From Bacteroidota bacterium (GTDB lineage Bacteria; Bacteroidota; Bacteroidia; Bacteroidales; F082), in contig JACNJS010000087.1 of the NCBI GenBank assembly GCA_014382445.1, forward strand, positions 1-64,000: DNA of 64,000 bases, given 5' to 3'. Positions 53,847 to 62,743 of the stretch are shown here, one piece after another. Positions within the stretch are counted from its first letter, which is position 1, and each line of letters opens with the position of its first letter. Below the pieces are notes generated by a model. The model was not told the origin of the DNA and searched no databases. It saw nothing but the letters and a program-made list of their open reading frames with translations. Position numbers and translations under genes: made by a program.

Positions 53847-54698
53847 CTAATATATCGATCCCGTATTAATAATCGGCGAAACATCCTTATCAGATGTTAG
53901 TACAACCATAAGGTTACTTACCATAGTAGCTTTTTTATCTTCATCAAACTCAATAATGTTTTTTGCCGACAATGATTCTAATGCCATTTCAACCATACTA
54001 ACTGCTCCTTCTACAATTTTGAATCTTGCAGCTACTATAGCCGTTGCCTGCTGACGCTTAAGCATTGCTCCGGCAATTTCCTGTGCATAGGCGATATAAT
54101 TTATTCGAGCTTCAATTACCTCAATACCTGCAATAGAAAGGCGTTCAGTTATTTCATCTTCAAGCATTTTGTTTACATCTTCACCTCCGCCACGCAAAGT
54201 TATATTGGCATCCTCATCTTCAAAATTATCATAAGGATAATGTCCGGCAAGTTTACGTATTGCTGCTTCACTTTGAATATCAACAAAGTGTACATAATCG
54301 TCAACATCAAATGCTGCATTATACGTATTGTTAACCCTCCAAACCATAACTACACCAATCATAACGGGGTTTCCGATCTTATCATTAACTTTAATAGGCT
54401 CGCTATCGAGATTTCTTGCTCTGAGCGATATTTTCTTTCTGGTGAAAAACGGATTAACCCACCAAAACCCATTTTTCTTAACCGTGCCCTTGTAAGCACC
54501 AAATAAAACTAACACACTCGACTCATTTGGATTTACAATCATCAACCCGATAATCGCAAACACTCCAAGAAGAATAAATATAACCGCCCAAATTAGTTTA
54601 ATTAAAATGATAAGGAAAATAGGCGGCACAATAAGCATAAAGATTACAAACAGGGCTAAGTAGCCCGATATTGGTGAAAATTCAATTTCTTTTTTCAT
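53847..54698 (-). CDS. SPFH/band 7 domain membrane protein
   Basis: A 283-aa protein of the SPFH (stomatin/prohibitin/flotillin/HflK) type. The N-terminus is two hydrophobic stretches with a short turn (YLALFVIFMLIVPPIFLIILI, IFILLGVFAIIGLMIV), followed by NPNESSVLVLFGAYKGTVKKNGFWWVNPF and a core ending in the EIAGAMLKRQQATAIVAAR helix. It lacks the long C-terminal coiled coil of flotillins and is close to slipins. These proteins form ring assemblies in the membrane; a role in membrane organisation or protein quality control is a family-level inference. Its own promoter is at 54739. Confidence 0.85.
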   Translation of the reverse strand: MKKEIEFSPISGYLALFVIFMLIVPPIFLIILIKLIWAVIFILLGVFAIIGLMIVNPNESSVLVLFGAYKGTVKKNGFWWVNPFFTRKKISLRARNLDSEPIKVNDKIGNPVMIGVVMVWRVNNTYNAAFDVDDYVHFVDIQSEAAIRKLAGHYPYDNFEDEDANITLRGGGEDVNKMLEDEITERLSIAGIEVIEARINYIAYAQEIAGAMLKRQQATAIVAARFKIVEGAVSMVEMALESLSAKNIIEFDEDKKATMVSNLMVVLTSDKDVSPIINTGSIY

Positions 54699-54738
54699 AG
54701 TACTATATTTATATTATTATGATATTATTTTAATATCA

Positions 54739-54770
54739 CAAAAGTAATTCATTTTGTATCACTTGTCAAG
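54739..54770 (-). promoter_or_regulatory. Promoter of the SPFH-membrane protein-Arc cluster
   Basis: On the minus strand a TTG core (CTTG, 54767-54770), 20 bases, then TACTTTTG (54739-54746), 40 bases before the SPFH ATG. Confidence 0.52.
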
Positions 54771-54921
54771 GGTTTTTTGTACTTTTTTATGAAAAATAGT
54801 TTCTGACATACTAACTTTTGCAAACTGTTATCAGGATAGATTCACCTATCTCATTAGCTCTCTGTATCTTACTATATAATTGGGGCAATCCTGTATTTTT
54901 CAACTATTCAATAATTCTCAA

Positions 54922-54929
54922 TATATTTG
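54922..54929 (+). promoter_or_regulatory. -7 box of yidC
   Basis: TATATTTG, an exact TAnnTTTG, 84 bases before the yidC ATG, giving a leader of about 80 bases. Weak -33 (TTTTTC region). Confidence 0.42.
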
Positions 54930-55013
54930 CAAACTTATTTTCTGATATCGGGAATTATACAAAACGATAAAAAATTCACATGAAACTCTCATGTAAAAAA
55001 TAAATTATTTAAG

Positions 55014-56924
55014 ATGAATAAAAACTCAATAATAGGCTTCATCCTCATAGCTGGAATAATGATTGGTTATACATACTGGATGGCACCGTCGGAGGAGGAG
55101 ATTTCTAAACAACACTATGCAGATTCTATAGCGCAGGTTCAAAGGCAGAAAAATGAAGCACTTGCCAAGTCGGCAGAGGTACTTAAGCTGGAATCACAAA
55201 CTGATTCACCACCAAGTGAAGTTATCCAACAAACCTCAGAAACATACTCTGATTTAAAAAACAAATACGATCTATTTGCAAACGCAGCTGTTGGCGTTGA
55301 ACAAATATATATTATTGAAAACGATCTGGTTAAGATTGAAATAAGTAATAAAGGGGGCTATGTTAAAACCGTTGAATTAAAGAAATATGAAACGTATGAT
55401 TCACTTCCGGTTATACTTTTTAATCCTCGTACTTCTAAATTTGGGTTGTCTTTCTTTTCTAATAACAGAATTATTAATACTGAGAATTTCTATTTCACAC
55501 CGTCTGAATTTGTCTCTCCAAACATGTTTGTTTCAGGCACCAATTCTTTATCTTTCAGCTTTAGATTATATACCGGTACAGATAAAGGGATTATAAATAG
55601 TAACAGCTACATTGAGTACCTTTATAAAATAACTGGCAACAACTACCTGTTTGATTTTACTATAAACATAGTTGGTATGGAGGGTGTTATATCTTCTAAT
55701 TCCAGTTATGTTGATTTAAACTGGTTTGCCGATCTGCGACAGCAGGAAAAAACTATCGACCAATTTAACGGATCAACGATCTATTACAAATACTATCAGG
55801 ATGAAGTTGATTATATGTCGGAAACAGATGACGATGAGGAACAAATAACCACAAAGTTGAAGTGGGTTTCTTTTAAGCAACGATTCTTTTCATCAACAAT
55901 AATAGCTAAAAATCCTTTTAGTAACGGTAAACTTAAAGTGTTTGAAAAAGAAAATCCCCCATCCGACAGATACCTCAAATCGATGGAGGCTGATTTTGAA
56001 CTTCCCATTAATCTGAAAGGTGAAACCAGCATACCGTTTTCATTTTATTTTGGACCAAATAAGTTTTATACATTAAAATCTTATGACCTAGACCTCGAAC
56101 GCCAAATACCAATTGGTTGGGGATTATTCATTCTTGCCTGGATAAATGAATATATTGTAATCCCTACTTTCGATTGGCTTGGTGGTTATGGCTGGAATTA
56201 CGGCATAGTTATTCTCGTGTTAACAATAATGCTGAAAATTCTTTTGTTTCCAATAGCTTACAAAACCTATTATTCATCAGCTAAGATGCGGGTATTAAAA
56301 CCTGAAGTAGACGAATTATCGAAAAAATATCCCAAAAAGGAAGATGCAATGAAGAAACAGCAAGCGGTTATGGGTTTATATAAAAAAGCAGGCGCTAACC
56401 CTGCGGCCGGTTGTGTACCAATGCTTCTTCAAATGCCTATTCTTTTTGCCATGTTCAGGTTTTTCCCTGCCTCAATTGAGCTCAGGCAACAGCCATTTTT
56501 ATGGGCTCACGACTTATCGAGCTACGATTCAATAGCAAGCCTGCCATTTAATATACCTTTTTATGGTGATCATGTAAGTCTCTTTACATTATTAATGACA
56601 GTTTCAACTATAATGTACACATACCTGAATAACCAAATGATGGCTTCACAAACGCAAATGCCAGGTATGAAGACTATGATGTACTTAATGCCAATTATGT
56701 TCCTGGGTATTTTTAACAGCTATGCCTCTGGTTTGAGCTACTATTATTTTCTTGCCAATGTGATTACATTTGCCCAGATGTTTGTTTTCAGGTATGCAAT
56801 AAATGAGGACAAATTACGTGCTAAGATTGAACTAAATAAAAAGAAACCACCAAAGAAAAAATCAGCTTTCCAAAAAAGACTTGAAGAAGCTGCTCGGCAA
56901 AAAAGCTCAGGTAAAAAGCATTAA
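55014..56924 (+). CDS. yidC: Membrane protein insertase YidC
   Basis: A 636-aa insertase that places proteins in the inner membrane, alone or with Sec. One N-terminal helix (IIGFILIAGIMIGYTYWMA) is followed by a large periplasmic beta domain (about 90-370), then the five-helix core: WGLFILAWINEYIVIP, a cytoplasmic hairpin with PEVDELSKKYPKKEDAMKKQ, GCVPMLLQMPILFAMFRFF and the last helices with MPIMFLGIFNSYASGLSYYYF. The C-terminal tail is basic (KKKPPKKKSAFQKR), suited to ribosome contact. Own transcription start; a TonB receptor gene follows after 60 bases. Confidence 0.96.
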   Translation: MNKNSIIGFILIAGIMIGYTYWMAPSEEEISKQHYADSIAQVQRQKNEALAKSAEVLKLESQTDSPPSEVIQQTSETYSDLKNKYDLFANAAVGVEQIYIIENDLVKIEISNKGGYVKTVELKKYETYDSLPVILFNPRTSKFGLSFFSNNRIINTENFYFTPSEFVSPNMFVSGTNSLSFSFRLYTGTDKGIINSNSYIEYLYKITGNNYLFDFTINIVGMEGVISSNSSYVDLNWFADLRQQEKTIDQFNGSTIYYKYYQDEVDYMSETDDDEEQITTKLKWVSFKQRFFSSTIIAKNPFSNGKLKVFEKENPPSDRYLKSMEADFELPINLKGETSIPFSFYFGPNKFYTLKSYDLDLERQIPIGWGLFILAWINEYIVIPTFDWLGGYGWNYGIVILVLTIMLKILLFPIAYKTYYSSAKMRVLKPEVDELSKKYPKKEDAMKKQQAVMGLYKKAGANPAAGCVPMLLQMPILFAMFRFFPASIELRQQPFLWAHDLSSYDSIASLPFNIPFYGDHVSLFTLLMTVSTIMYTYLNNQMMASQTQMPGMKTMMYLMPIMFLGIFNSYASGLSYYYFLANVITFAQMFVFRYAINEDKLRAKIELNKKKPPKKKSAFQKRLEEAARQKSSGKKH

Positions 56925-56984
56925 GTTTTTACAGATTACGGCATATATTATCACAATAACTCAATATACATCATAGTAATATTA

Positions 56985-59411
56985 ATGAAATTAAAGAAAT
57001 TTACGATTTTAACTTTTTTGATAATGACCGTCACTTCTATGGCAATGTCACAAAATATTTTTGTTTATGATCAGCAGGCAGGAAATCCAATTCCAAATGT
57101 TGTTGTTTTTAATGATAACAAGACCAAAACCGGGCTTACAAGCAATTTAGGGATTGCTGACATTAGTGGTTTTTCAGAAAACGAAGACATTAATTTTCAG
57201 CACCCGTCTTACGTTTCAATTTCATTGACTAAGAACACTATTACAGGATTGCAATTTAAAGTTCCGTTAAACGGGAAGTTGATAAATCTTGATGAAGTAA
57301 TTGTTTCGGCCAGCAGATGGGAAATCAAATCGAGTGAAATTCCAAATAAAATTGAACAGATAAAACGCAAGGAAATTATCTTCAATAATCCTGCTACATC
57401 GGCTGATATGCTAGCAATAGGAAATCAGGTTTATGTGCAGAAAAGTCAACTGGGTGGTGGCAGCCCAATGATCAGAGGGTTTGCTACCAACAAAATACTT
57501 ATGGTTGTTGATGGCGTTAGAATGAATAATGCAATCTACCGTAGTGGTAATTTACATAACGTTCTTCAGGCTGATGTGAATAGCATTGAAAGTGCCGAAA
57601 TTATTTTCGGTCCCGGTACTAACATCTACGGAAGTGATGCACTTGGGGGCGTTATTGATTTTCACACTCTTACACCTAAATTCAACACTTGTGATAAAAT
57701 GATTGGCACCGGTAATGCACTTGCACGATTGTCATCTGCTGATTTCGAAAGGACTATCAATGCTAATTTTAATTTATCCAATAATAGTTGGGCTTTAATG
57801 ACAAATATATCGTACAGTAAATTCGAAGATTTACGCATGGGCAACATGCACAACGATTATAATCAACGTCATGAATATATTGATTTTGTTAACGGGAGAG
57901 ATACAATTATACAAAATACTGATCCTAATATTCAACGTTACTCGGGTTACGACCAGTTAAGCATAATAACAAAAATACGGCATAAGTTTAGCGAAAATGT
58001 TGACTGGGATTATAGTTTATATCTTACAACAACATCAGCTGTACCTCGATACGACAGATTGCTACAACCCAACAATCCAAATGATCAAGATTCAGAGCTC
58101 AAATATGCCGAATGGAATTACGAACCTCAACAATGGCTGATGAACAGGCTATCAATCAACATGCATAATAACGCATCATTTTATGATAAAGCGATAATTA
58201 CATTAGCCTACCAAAATGTTAAAGAGGGTAGAACAGACAGAAAATATAGAGATGACTGGTTGCAAAAACGCGAAGAACAGGTAAATATTTTTTCGATAAA
58301 TACTGATTTCGATAAATTAATAGCAGCAGGTAACTTTATATACTACGGCTTGGAACTTGTTTACAATGATGTTCAATCGGATGGTGTTAAAGAAAATATA
58401 CAAACACATGAGTCAGCGCTTATATCAAGTCGTTATCCCGATGGCGGAACAAAATTTTTCCAGTCGGGAGTTTACATAAGCTACAAAAGAAATTTCAGTA
58501 GTATACCTTTAACATTTTTAACCGGGTTGAGATATTCTTATGTAAGTTTGGATTCGAAGTTTAAAGACACTACCTACTATCAACTTCCCTATGCAGCAAT
58601 AAATATCAGTAATGGCTCTTTAACAGGAAGCGCAGGATTAGTTTATCATCCGGGCGATTGGCAGTTTAATATCAACTTATCATCCGGTTTTCGGGCCCCT
58701 AACTTAGACGATGTTGCAAAAATATTTGATTCGGAGCCTGGTAATGTTGTAGTTCCAAATGAAAATCTGGAACCCGAATACTTGTATAACCTTGATGTTG
58801 GTATTATTAAAAAATTCAGCGAAAATGCTAAACTTGAGATCACTGCATTTTATTCCTACCTCGTTAATGCAATGGTACGAAAGAATTTTACCCTAAACGG
58901 ACTAGATTCAATTATGTACGACGGCGAATTAAGCCGTGTGCAGGCTGTTGTTAATGCCGGTGGTGCAACAATTTATGGAGCAAGCATGATTTTCAATATT
59001 AAACTATTCAATAATTTAGCCTTAAGTACTGTACTAACTACCATTAAAGGAAAGGAAGATACCGGTGAACCACTTCGCCATGCACCGCCATTATATGGTG
59101 GGACAAAGCTTACATTTGAGAAAAACAAATTGAAAATGGCAGTTGGAGTCGACTATAACACAGAAATTAGCTATAAAAATCTCGCTCCAAGCGAGCGCGA
59201 CAAAGCATACCTGTATGCTACTGATGCCGATGGAAACCCATACTCACCCGGTTGGTGGACATTAAACTATAACGGAAGTTATGCTTTTAATGAAAAATTC
59301 ATTACCTTTTTCGAAATAGATAATATTATGGATTACAGGTATCGTACTTATTCATCCGGTATAACAGCCCCGGGAAGGAACTTCAAAATATCATTCAGAT
59401 ATAGTTTCTAA
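56985..59411 (+). CDS. TonB-dependent outer membrane receptor
   Basis: An 808-aa receptor. After a signal peptide (ILTFLIMTVTSMAMSQ) comes a carboxypeptidase-like N-terminal domain (VYDQQAGNPIPNVVVFND) and the plug domain (VIVSASRWEIKSSEIPNKIEQI, SPMIRGFATNKILMVVDGVRMNNAI, GSDALGGVIDFHTL). The remaining region is a 22-strand barrel ending in the terminal Phe-rich strand NFKISFRYSF. The plug sequence is similar in style to haem/haemoglobin-type receptors, but no specific ligand motif is firm, so the substrate is open. No SusD partner is adjacent. The next gene encodes a lipoprotein. Confidence 0.9.
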   Translation: MKLKKFTILTFLIMTVTSMAMSQNIFVYDQQAGNPIPNVVVFNDNKTKTGLTSNLGIADISGFSENEDINFQHPSYVSISLTKNTITGLQFKVPLNGKLINLDEVIVSASRWEIKSSEIPNKIEQIKRKEIIFNNPATSADMLAIGNQVYVQKSQLGGGSPMIRGFATNKILMVVDGVRMNNAIYRSGNLHNVLQADVNSIESAEIIFGPGTNIYGSDALGGVIDFHTLTPKFNTCDKMIGTGNALARLSSADFERTINANFNLSNNSWALMTNISYSKFEDLRMGNMHNDYNQRHEYIDFVNGRDTIIQNTDPNIQRYSGYDQLSIITKIRHKFSENVDWDYSLYLTTTSAVPRYDRLLQPNNPNDQDSELKYAEWNYEPQQWLMNRLSINMHNNASFYDKAIITLAYQNVKEGRTDRKYRDDWLQKREEQVNIFSINTDFDKLIAAGNFIYYGLELVYNDVQSDGVKENIQTHESALISSRYPDGGTKFFQSGVYISYKRNFSSIPLTFLTGLRYSYVSLDSKFKDTTYYQLPYAAINISNGSLTGSAGLVYHPGDWQFNINLSSGFRAPNLDDVAKIFDSEPGNVVVPNENLEPEYLYNLDVGIIKKFSENAKLEITAFYSYLVNAMVRKNFTLNGLDSIMYDGELSRVQAVVNAGGATIYGASMIFNIKLFNNLALSTVLTTIKGKEDTGEPLRHAPPLYGGTKLTFEKNKLKMAVGVDYNTEISYKNLAPSERDKAYLYATDADGNPYSPGWWTLNYNGSYAFNEKFITFFEIDNIMDYRYRTYSSGITAPGRNFKISFRYSF

Positions 59412-59563
59412 GTTTTACGTCTCCTTTACATTTACTAACTTTCGTGATCAGGATAATTACTGAAATTTCATCATTATAGTTTTTGTTTTCAACAATTACA
59501 TGGATGTTTCATATTAGTTTTTCGTAAATAAAACCCAAATAATTTATCTTATCTCAAAAAAAA

Positions 59564-59595
59564 ATTGTGAATATATAAATTTTGTTCTAAATTTG
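59564..59595 (+). promoter_or_regulatory. Promoter of the amidotransferase lipoprotein gene
   Basis: ATTG (59564-59567), 20 bases, then TAAATTTG (59588-59595), an exact -7 box 23 bases before the ATG. It marks a transcription unit separate from the TonB receptor. Confidence 0.58.
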
Positions 59596-59618
59596 ATTTC
59601 CAATTTCAATATTACATA

Positions 59619-61154
59619 ATGAATGCTTCATTAATTAAAGTTTCTTGCGCTATTTTCCTTATTTTAACCCTACCTCATTTTTCAAGTTGTGATTATCAAA
59701 ATAACAAGAATTCTGTTCAGATTGACGCACCAAAGCTAACCAACAACCCATCGTTTGATGTTATTTGTACTAATAATCAACCGCTACTATCTTTTTATAA
59801 TTCTAAAGGCGGAATCGGGCAGTTGAGTTACACCATACATATATCTTCTGATAAAGATTTTACGGATATTATTGCTGAATACGATAATGTTGTTGCCAAA
59901 AACAAATTTATAACTACAAAACTTATTGAAGAAAACGACAGTTTGCCAATCGATAAACAATATTATTACTGGAGGGTAAAAGCCATCGACACCCAAAGTA
60001 ATGAAAGCAATTGGGCAACATCAAGATTTTTTCTGGATACAAAATCCAATGACAGTTTTATGAACCTTGTCCGAGTTAAAACTGAAACGGTTGTAGTATC
60101 AGGCGGTGCAAATGCTAAAAACATTATTGATATTACCGATATTGGCAATACAACTCATTGGGAACCACCTCCTCCTGGCGACTCAATTCATTGGGTAGAG
60201 TTTAAATTAATTGCACCTGCAGAGATCAGCAGAATATGGATGCTTTCGAACCCTGATTCGAAAGAAGGATGGTTAACAAACTTTTATTGGATGTATAGTC
60301 TGGATGGTAAAAACTGGACTAAAATTGAAGGTGCTGAAATTACAGATAATGATACTTACAGAAATATAATAGACTTCGCTCCTGTAACTACTGCATATCT
60401 AAAATTAATAATTAATAATTACCTTGGATATGCCCCGCAAGTATACACTACAATATTTTATTCACCCGGTATACCTGAACCACCACATATTCCTGATAAA
60501 GATTATGTACTTATTGTAGGTGACCAGCTAAACGGTTTTACTTTTACCGAACTTGCAAAATTTGTTGAAGGACTTGATCTTAATTTGGAGACAGTAACCG
60601 TACCGCATTACGAGGTTTCATTAAGCATGGTTGAGGGGTTAAACCCACAGCCTGTTGCGATAATATTTAGCGGTAACAATGCAAATTACCCAAACCTTCC
60701 GATGTATGAATTTAATGGAGGATTTGAAATAGTAAGAAATAGTGACATACCAATTCTCGGAATTTGTGCCGGTCACCAGTTGCAAGTAATAGCATTTGGC
60801 TATACATATGCTCATAGCACCGGTTGGTTCGACAACACAATTATGGATATTGAAACTGATATTAAACCCGATTCTATTGAGATTGTTAAAGAATCGCCAA
60901 TATTTAAAAATATTCCAAATCCGTTTTTTGGGGTTGAAATACACAGTTGGGCTACCGCAGAAGAGGTTTTTCCGCTCATCAGGTTTGAGCTGCTGGCAAA
61001 ATCATCATATGTACAAGCACAAAAAATATCAGGAAGAATGGTTTTTGGCGAGCAATTTCATGCAGAAGTTGATATAAGCTCTAATCAGGGGAAACCGATG
61101 ATTTACAACTTTTTATCAATGGCATTAATAGAGAGAAAAAAACGGTCAAACTAA
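59619..61154 (+). CDS. Lipoprotein with class I glutamine amidotransferase domain
   Basis: A 511-aa protein with a lipoprotein signal (FLILTLPHFSSC, lipid-bearing Cys at residue 24). A fibronectin III-like region (about 45-140, YYYWRVKAIDTQSNESNW) and a discoidin/F5-8-type-C-like beta region (about 150-285) precede a class I amidotransferase domain from about residue 300. The nucleophile is Cys383 in LGICAGHQLQ, and His481 and Glu483 lie in GEQFHAEVD, so the triad is complete. The domain type resembles gamma-glutamyl hydrolases and PuuD-like enzymes. An amidotransferase outside the cytoplasm is unusual; it may cleave gamma-glutamyl bonds or glutamine. It precedes a GadC-like transporter and a glutamate decarboxylase, suggesting glutamate release (inference). 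Confidence 0.8.
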   Translation: MNASLIKVSCAIFLILTLPHFSSCDYQNNKNSVQIDAPKLTNNPSFDVICTNNQPLLSFYNSKGGIGQLSYTIHISSDKDFTDIIAEYDNVVAKNKFITTKLIEENDSLPIDKQYYYWRVKAIDTQSNESNWATSRFFLDTKSNDSFMNLVRVKTETVVVSGGANAKNIIDITDIGNTTHWEPPPPGDSIHWVEFKLIAPAEISRIWMLSNPDSKEGWLTNFYWMYSLDGKNWTKIEGAEITDNDTYRNIIDFAPVTTAYLKLIINNYLGYAPQVYTTIFYSPGIPEPPHIPDKDYVLIVGDQLNGFTFTELAKFVEGLDLNLETVTVPHYEVSLSMVEGLNPQPVAIIFSGNNANYPNLPMYEFNGGFEIVRNSDIPILGICAGHQLQVIAFGYTYAHSTGWFDNTIMDIETDIKPDSIEIVKESPIFKNIPNPFFGVEIHSWATAEEVFPLIRFELLAKSSYVQAQKISGRMVFGEQFHAEVDISSNQGKPMIYNFLSMALIERKKRSN

Positions 61155-61266
61155 ATATTTAATTTAAGAAATAAACTATAAAGTATTCATGCTTATTAAT
61201 TGAAGAACTTTTTATCGCAATGTTTATAATTCTCAAAAAAAAATTTAAACCAAAAAAAATACGTTT

Positions 61267-62673
61267 ATGGAACAAAAAACATCCGTTAAAAAAATGATTG
61301 GTATTGGCGGTTTTATTGCTCTTACCGGATCAATGGTTGCAACGGTATACGGTTACCCTGCATTTGCAACCTCAGGTTTTGCTTTGGTATTTTATTTACT
61401 ACTGGCAGGTATCTTTTTCTTCTTGCCCACTGCATTAATTTCAGCCGAAATGGCCACCGGAGAAGGGTGGCAGCTTGGTGGTGTATACAAATGGGTTGGC
61501 ACAGCTTTCGGTTCGCGCTGGGGCTTTGTTGCAATATTCTTTCAATGGTTTCAAATTACAATCGGTTTTGTTACAATGCTATATTTCATTGTTGGAGCCT
61601 TATCTTACTTGTTTGATTCTCCCATTATTAATTCCAATCAGTTGTATAAATTTTTAGTTGTTATGGCGCTTTTTTGGCTTGTAACCTATTTAAACCTCAA
61701 GGGCACAAACTTTATCACTAAACTTACAAGCATTTCGTTTAGTGCCGGAGTAATACTTCCTGCTGCCTTGCTTATAATAATGGCTATTATATTTGTTGTA
61801 CAGGGTAATACAATTGCAGTAACTATGAACTGGAATACTTTTTTTCCTGACTTTTCGCACATTAACACTCTGGTAGTTCTAGTTGCTTTTATGCTTTCCT
61901 ATCTTGGCATTGAAGCGTCGGCAGTACATGTAAACGAGCTTAATAACGCTAAAAGGAATTATCCTATAGCCGTTATTATACTGGCTTTCGGAGCAATCGT
62001 ACTTAATATTTTTGGATCGCTTAGCGTTGGGTTTGTAGTACCTGTTGATAAAATAGAATTAAATGCCGGAATTATGCAGGCTTTTGAACACTACCTTACA
62101 CTTTATCACTTAAAATGGTTATTGCCTGTTTCGGCTTTTCTTTTGGCTCTTGGTGCATTTGGCGAGGTGGCTGCGTGGGTTTCAGGCCCAATTAAAGGTT
62201 TACAAACAACTGCTATGGATGGTATTCTGCCTGCCCGATTTAAAAAAGTTAATGAAAACGGAGTTTCTGTAAGTTTAGTTATCGTACAAGGTATTGTAGT
62301 TTCAATTTGGGCAGCTATACTCACTTTCGGAGGTACAGGAGGAAATTTATCCTTTTTATTAGCAATGGCTCTTACTGTAGTTGCTTATTTAAGTATGTAC
62401 ATACTGCTGTTTCTCACTTATTTTGTTCTGCGTCGTAAATATGGTAACGTTCACAGAGAATATATTGTTCCTGGAGGTAAATTTGGCCGGACTATAATAC
62501 CATTGCTCGGCTTGATAATGACCATCGGAGCTTTCATTATTTCTTTTTTCCCTCCTTCTTCGCTTACATCTGCCCAGGTTGGTTCATACGAAACAATACT
62601 AATTATTAGTTTTGTTGTGATATTAATTTTACCACACCTAATCTATTATTTCCGGCCAAATAAAAAGAAATAG
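61267..62673 (+). CDS. gadC: APC-family amino acid permease, likely glutamate/GABA antiporter
   Basis: A 468-aa transporter with 12 hydrophobic helices. The start (KKMIGIGGFIALTGSMVATVYGYPAFATSG) has the first-helix glycine pattern of APC carriers, and LGIEASAVHVNELNNAKRNYP is the helix 6 region seen in glutamate/GABA antiporters such as GadC. A GadC-like role, exchanging glutamate for GABA in acid resistance, fits the adjacent glutamate decarboxylase gene 70 bases downstream in the same direction. The identification as GadC rather than another APC member rests partly on that context. Confidence 0.75.
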   Translation: MEQKTSVKKMIGIGGFIALTGSMVATVYGYPAFATSGFALVFYLLLAGIFFFLPTALISAEMATGEGWQLGGVYKWVGTAFGSRWGFVAIFFQWFQITIGFVTMLYFIVGALSYLFDSPIINSNQLYKFLVVMALFWLVTYLNLKGTNFITKLTSISFSAGVILPAALLIIMAIIFVVQGNTIAVTMNWNTFFPDFSHINTLVVLVAFMLSYLGIEASAVHVNELNNAKRNYPIAVIILAFGAIVLNIFGSLSVGFVVPVDKIELNAGIMQAFEHYLTLYHLKWLLPVSAFLLALGAFGEVAAWVSGPIKGLQTTAMDGILPARFKKVNENGVSVSLVIVQGIVVSIWAAILTFGGTGGNLSFLLAMALTVVAYLSMYILLFLTYFVLRRKYGNVHREYIVPGGKFGRTIIPLLGLIMTIGAFIISFFPPSSLTSAQVGSYETILIISFVVILILPHLIYYFRPNKKK

Positions 62674-62743
62674 AAAATTCATATTATCAATGATTTAGTT
62701 AAAAACAATTATTAGGTTATAAAAGTAATTAAATATTAAAATT

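Larger units (their letters stand above)
54699..55013. other. Divergent intergenic region with two promoters
   Basis: This 315-bp gap carries the SPFH cluster promoter on the minus strand and the yidC -7 box on the plus strand. No small ORF or RNA gene was recognised between them. Confidence 0.55.
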
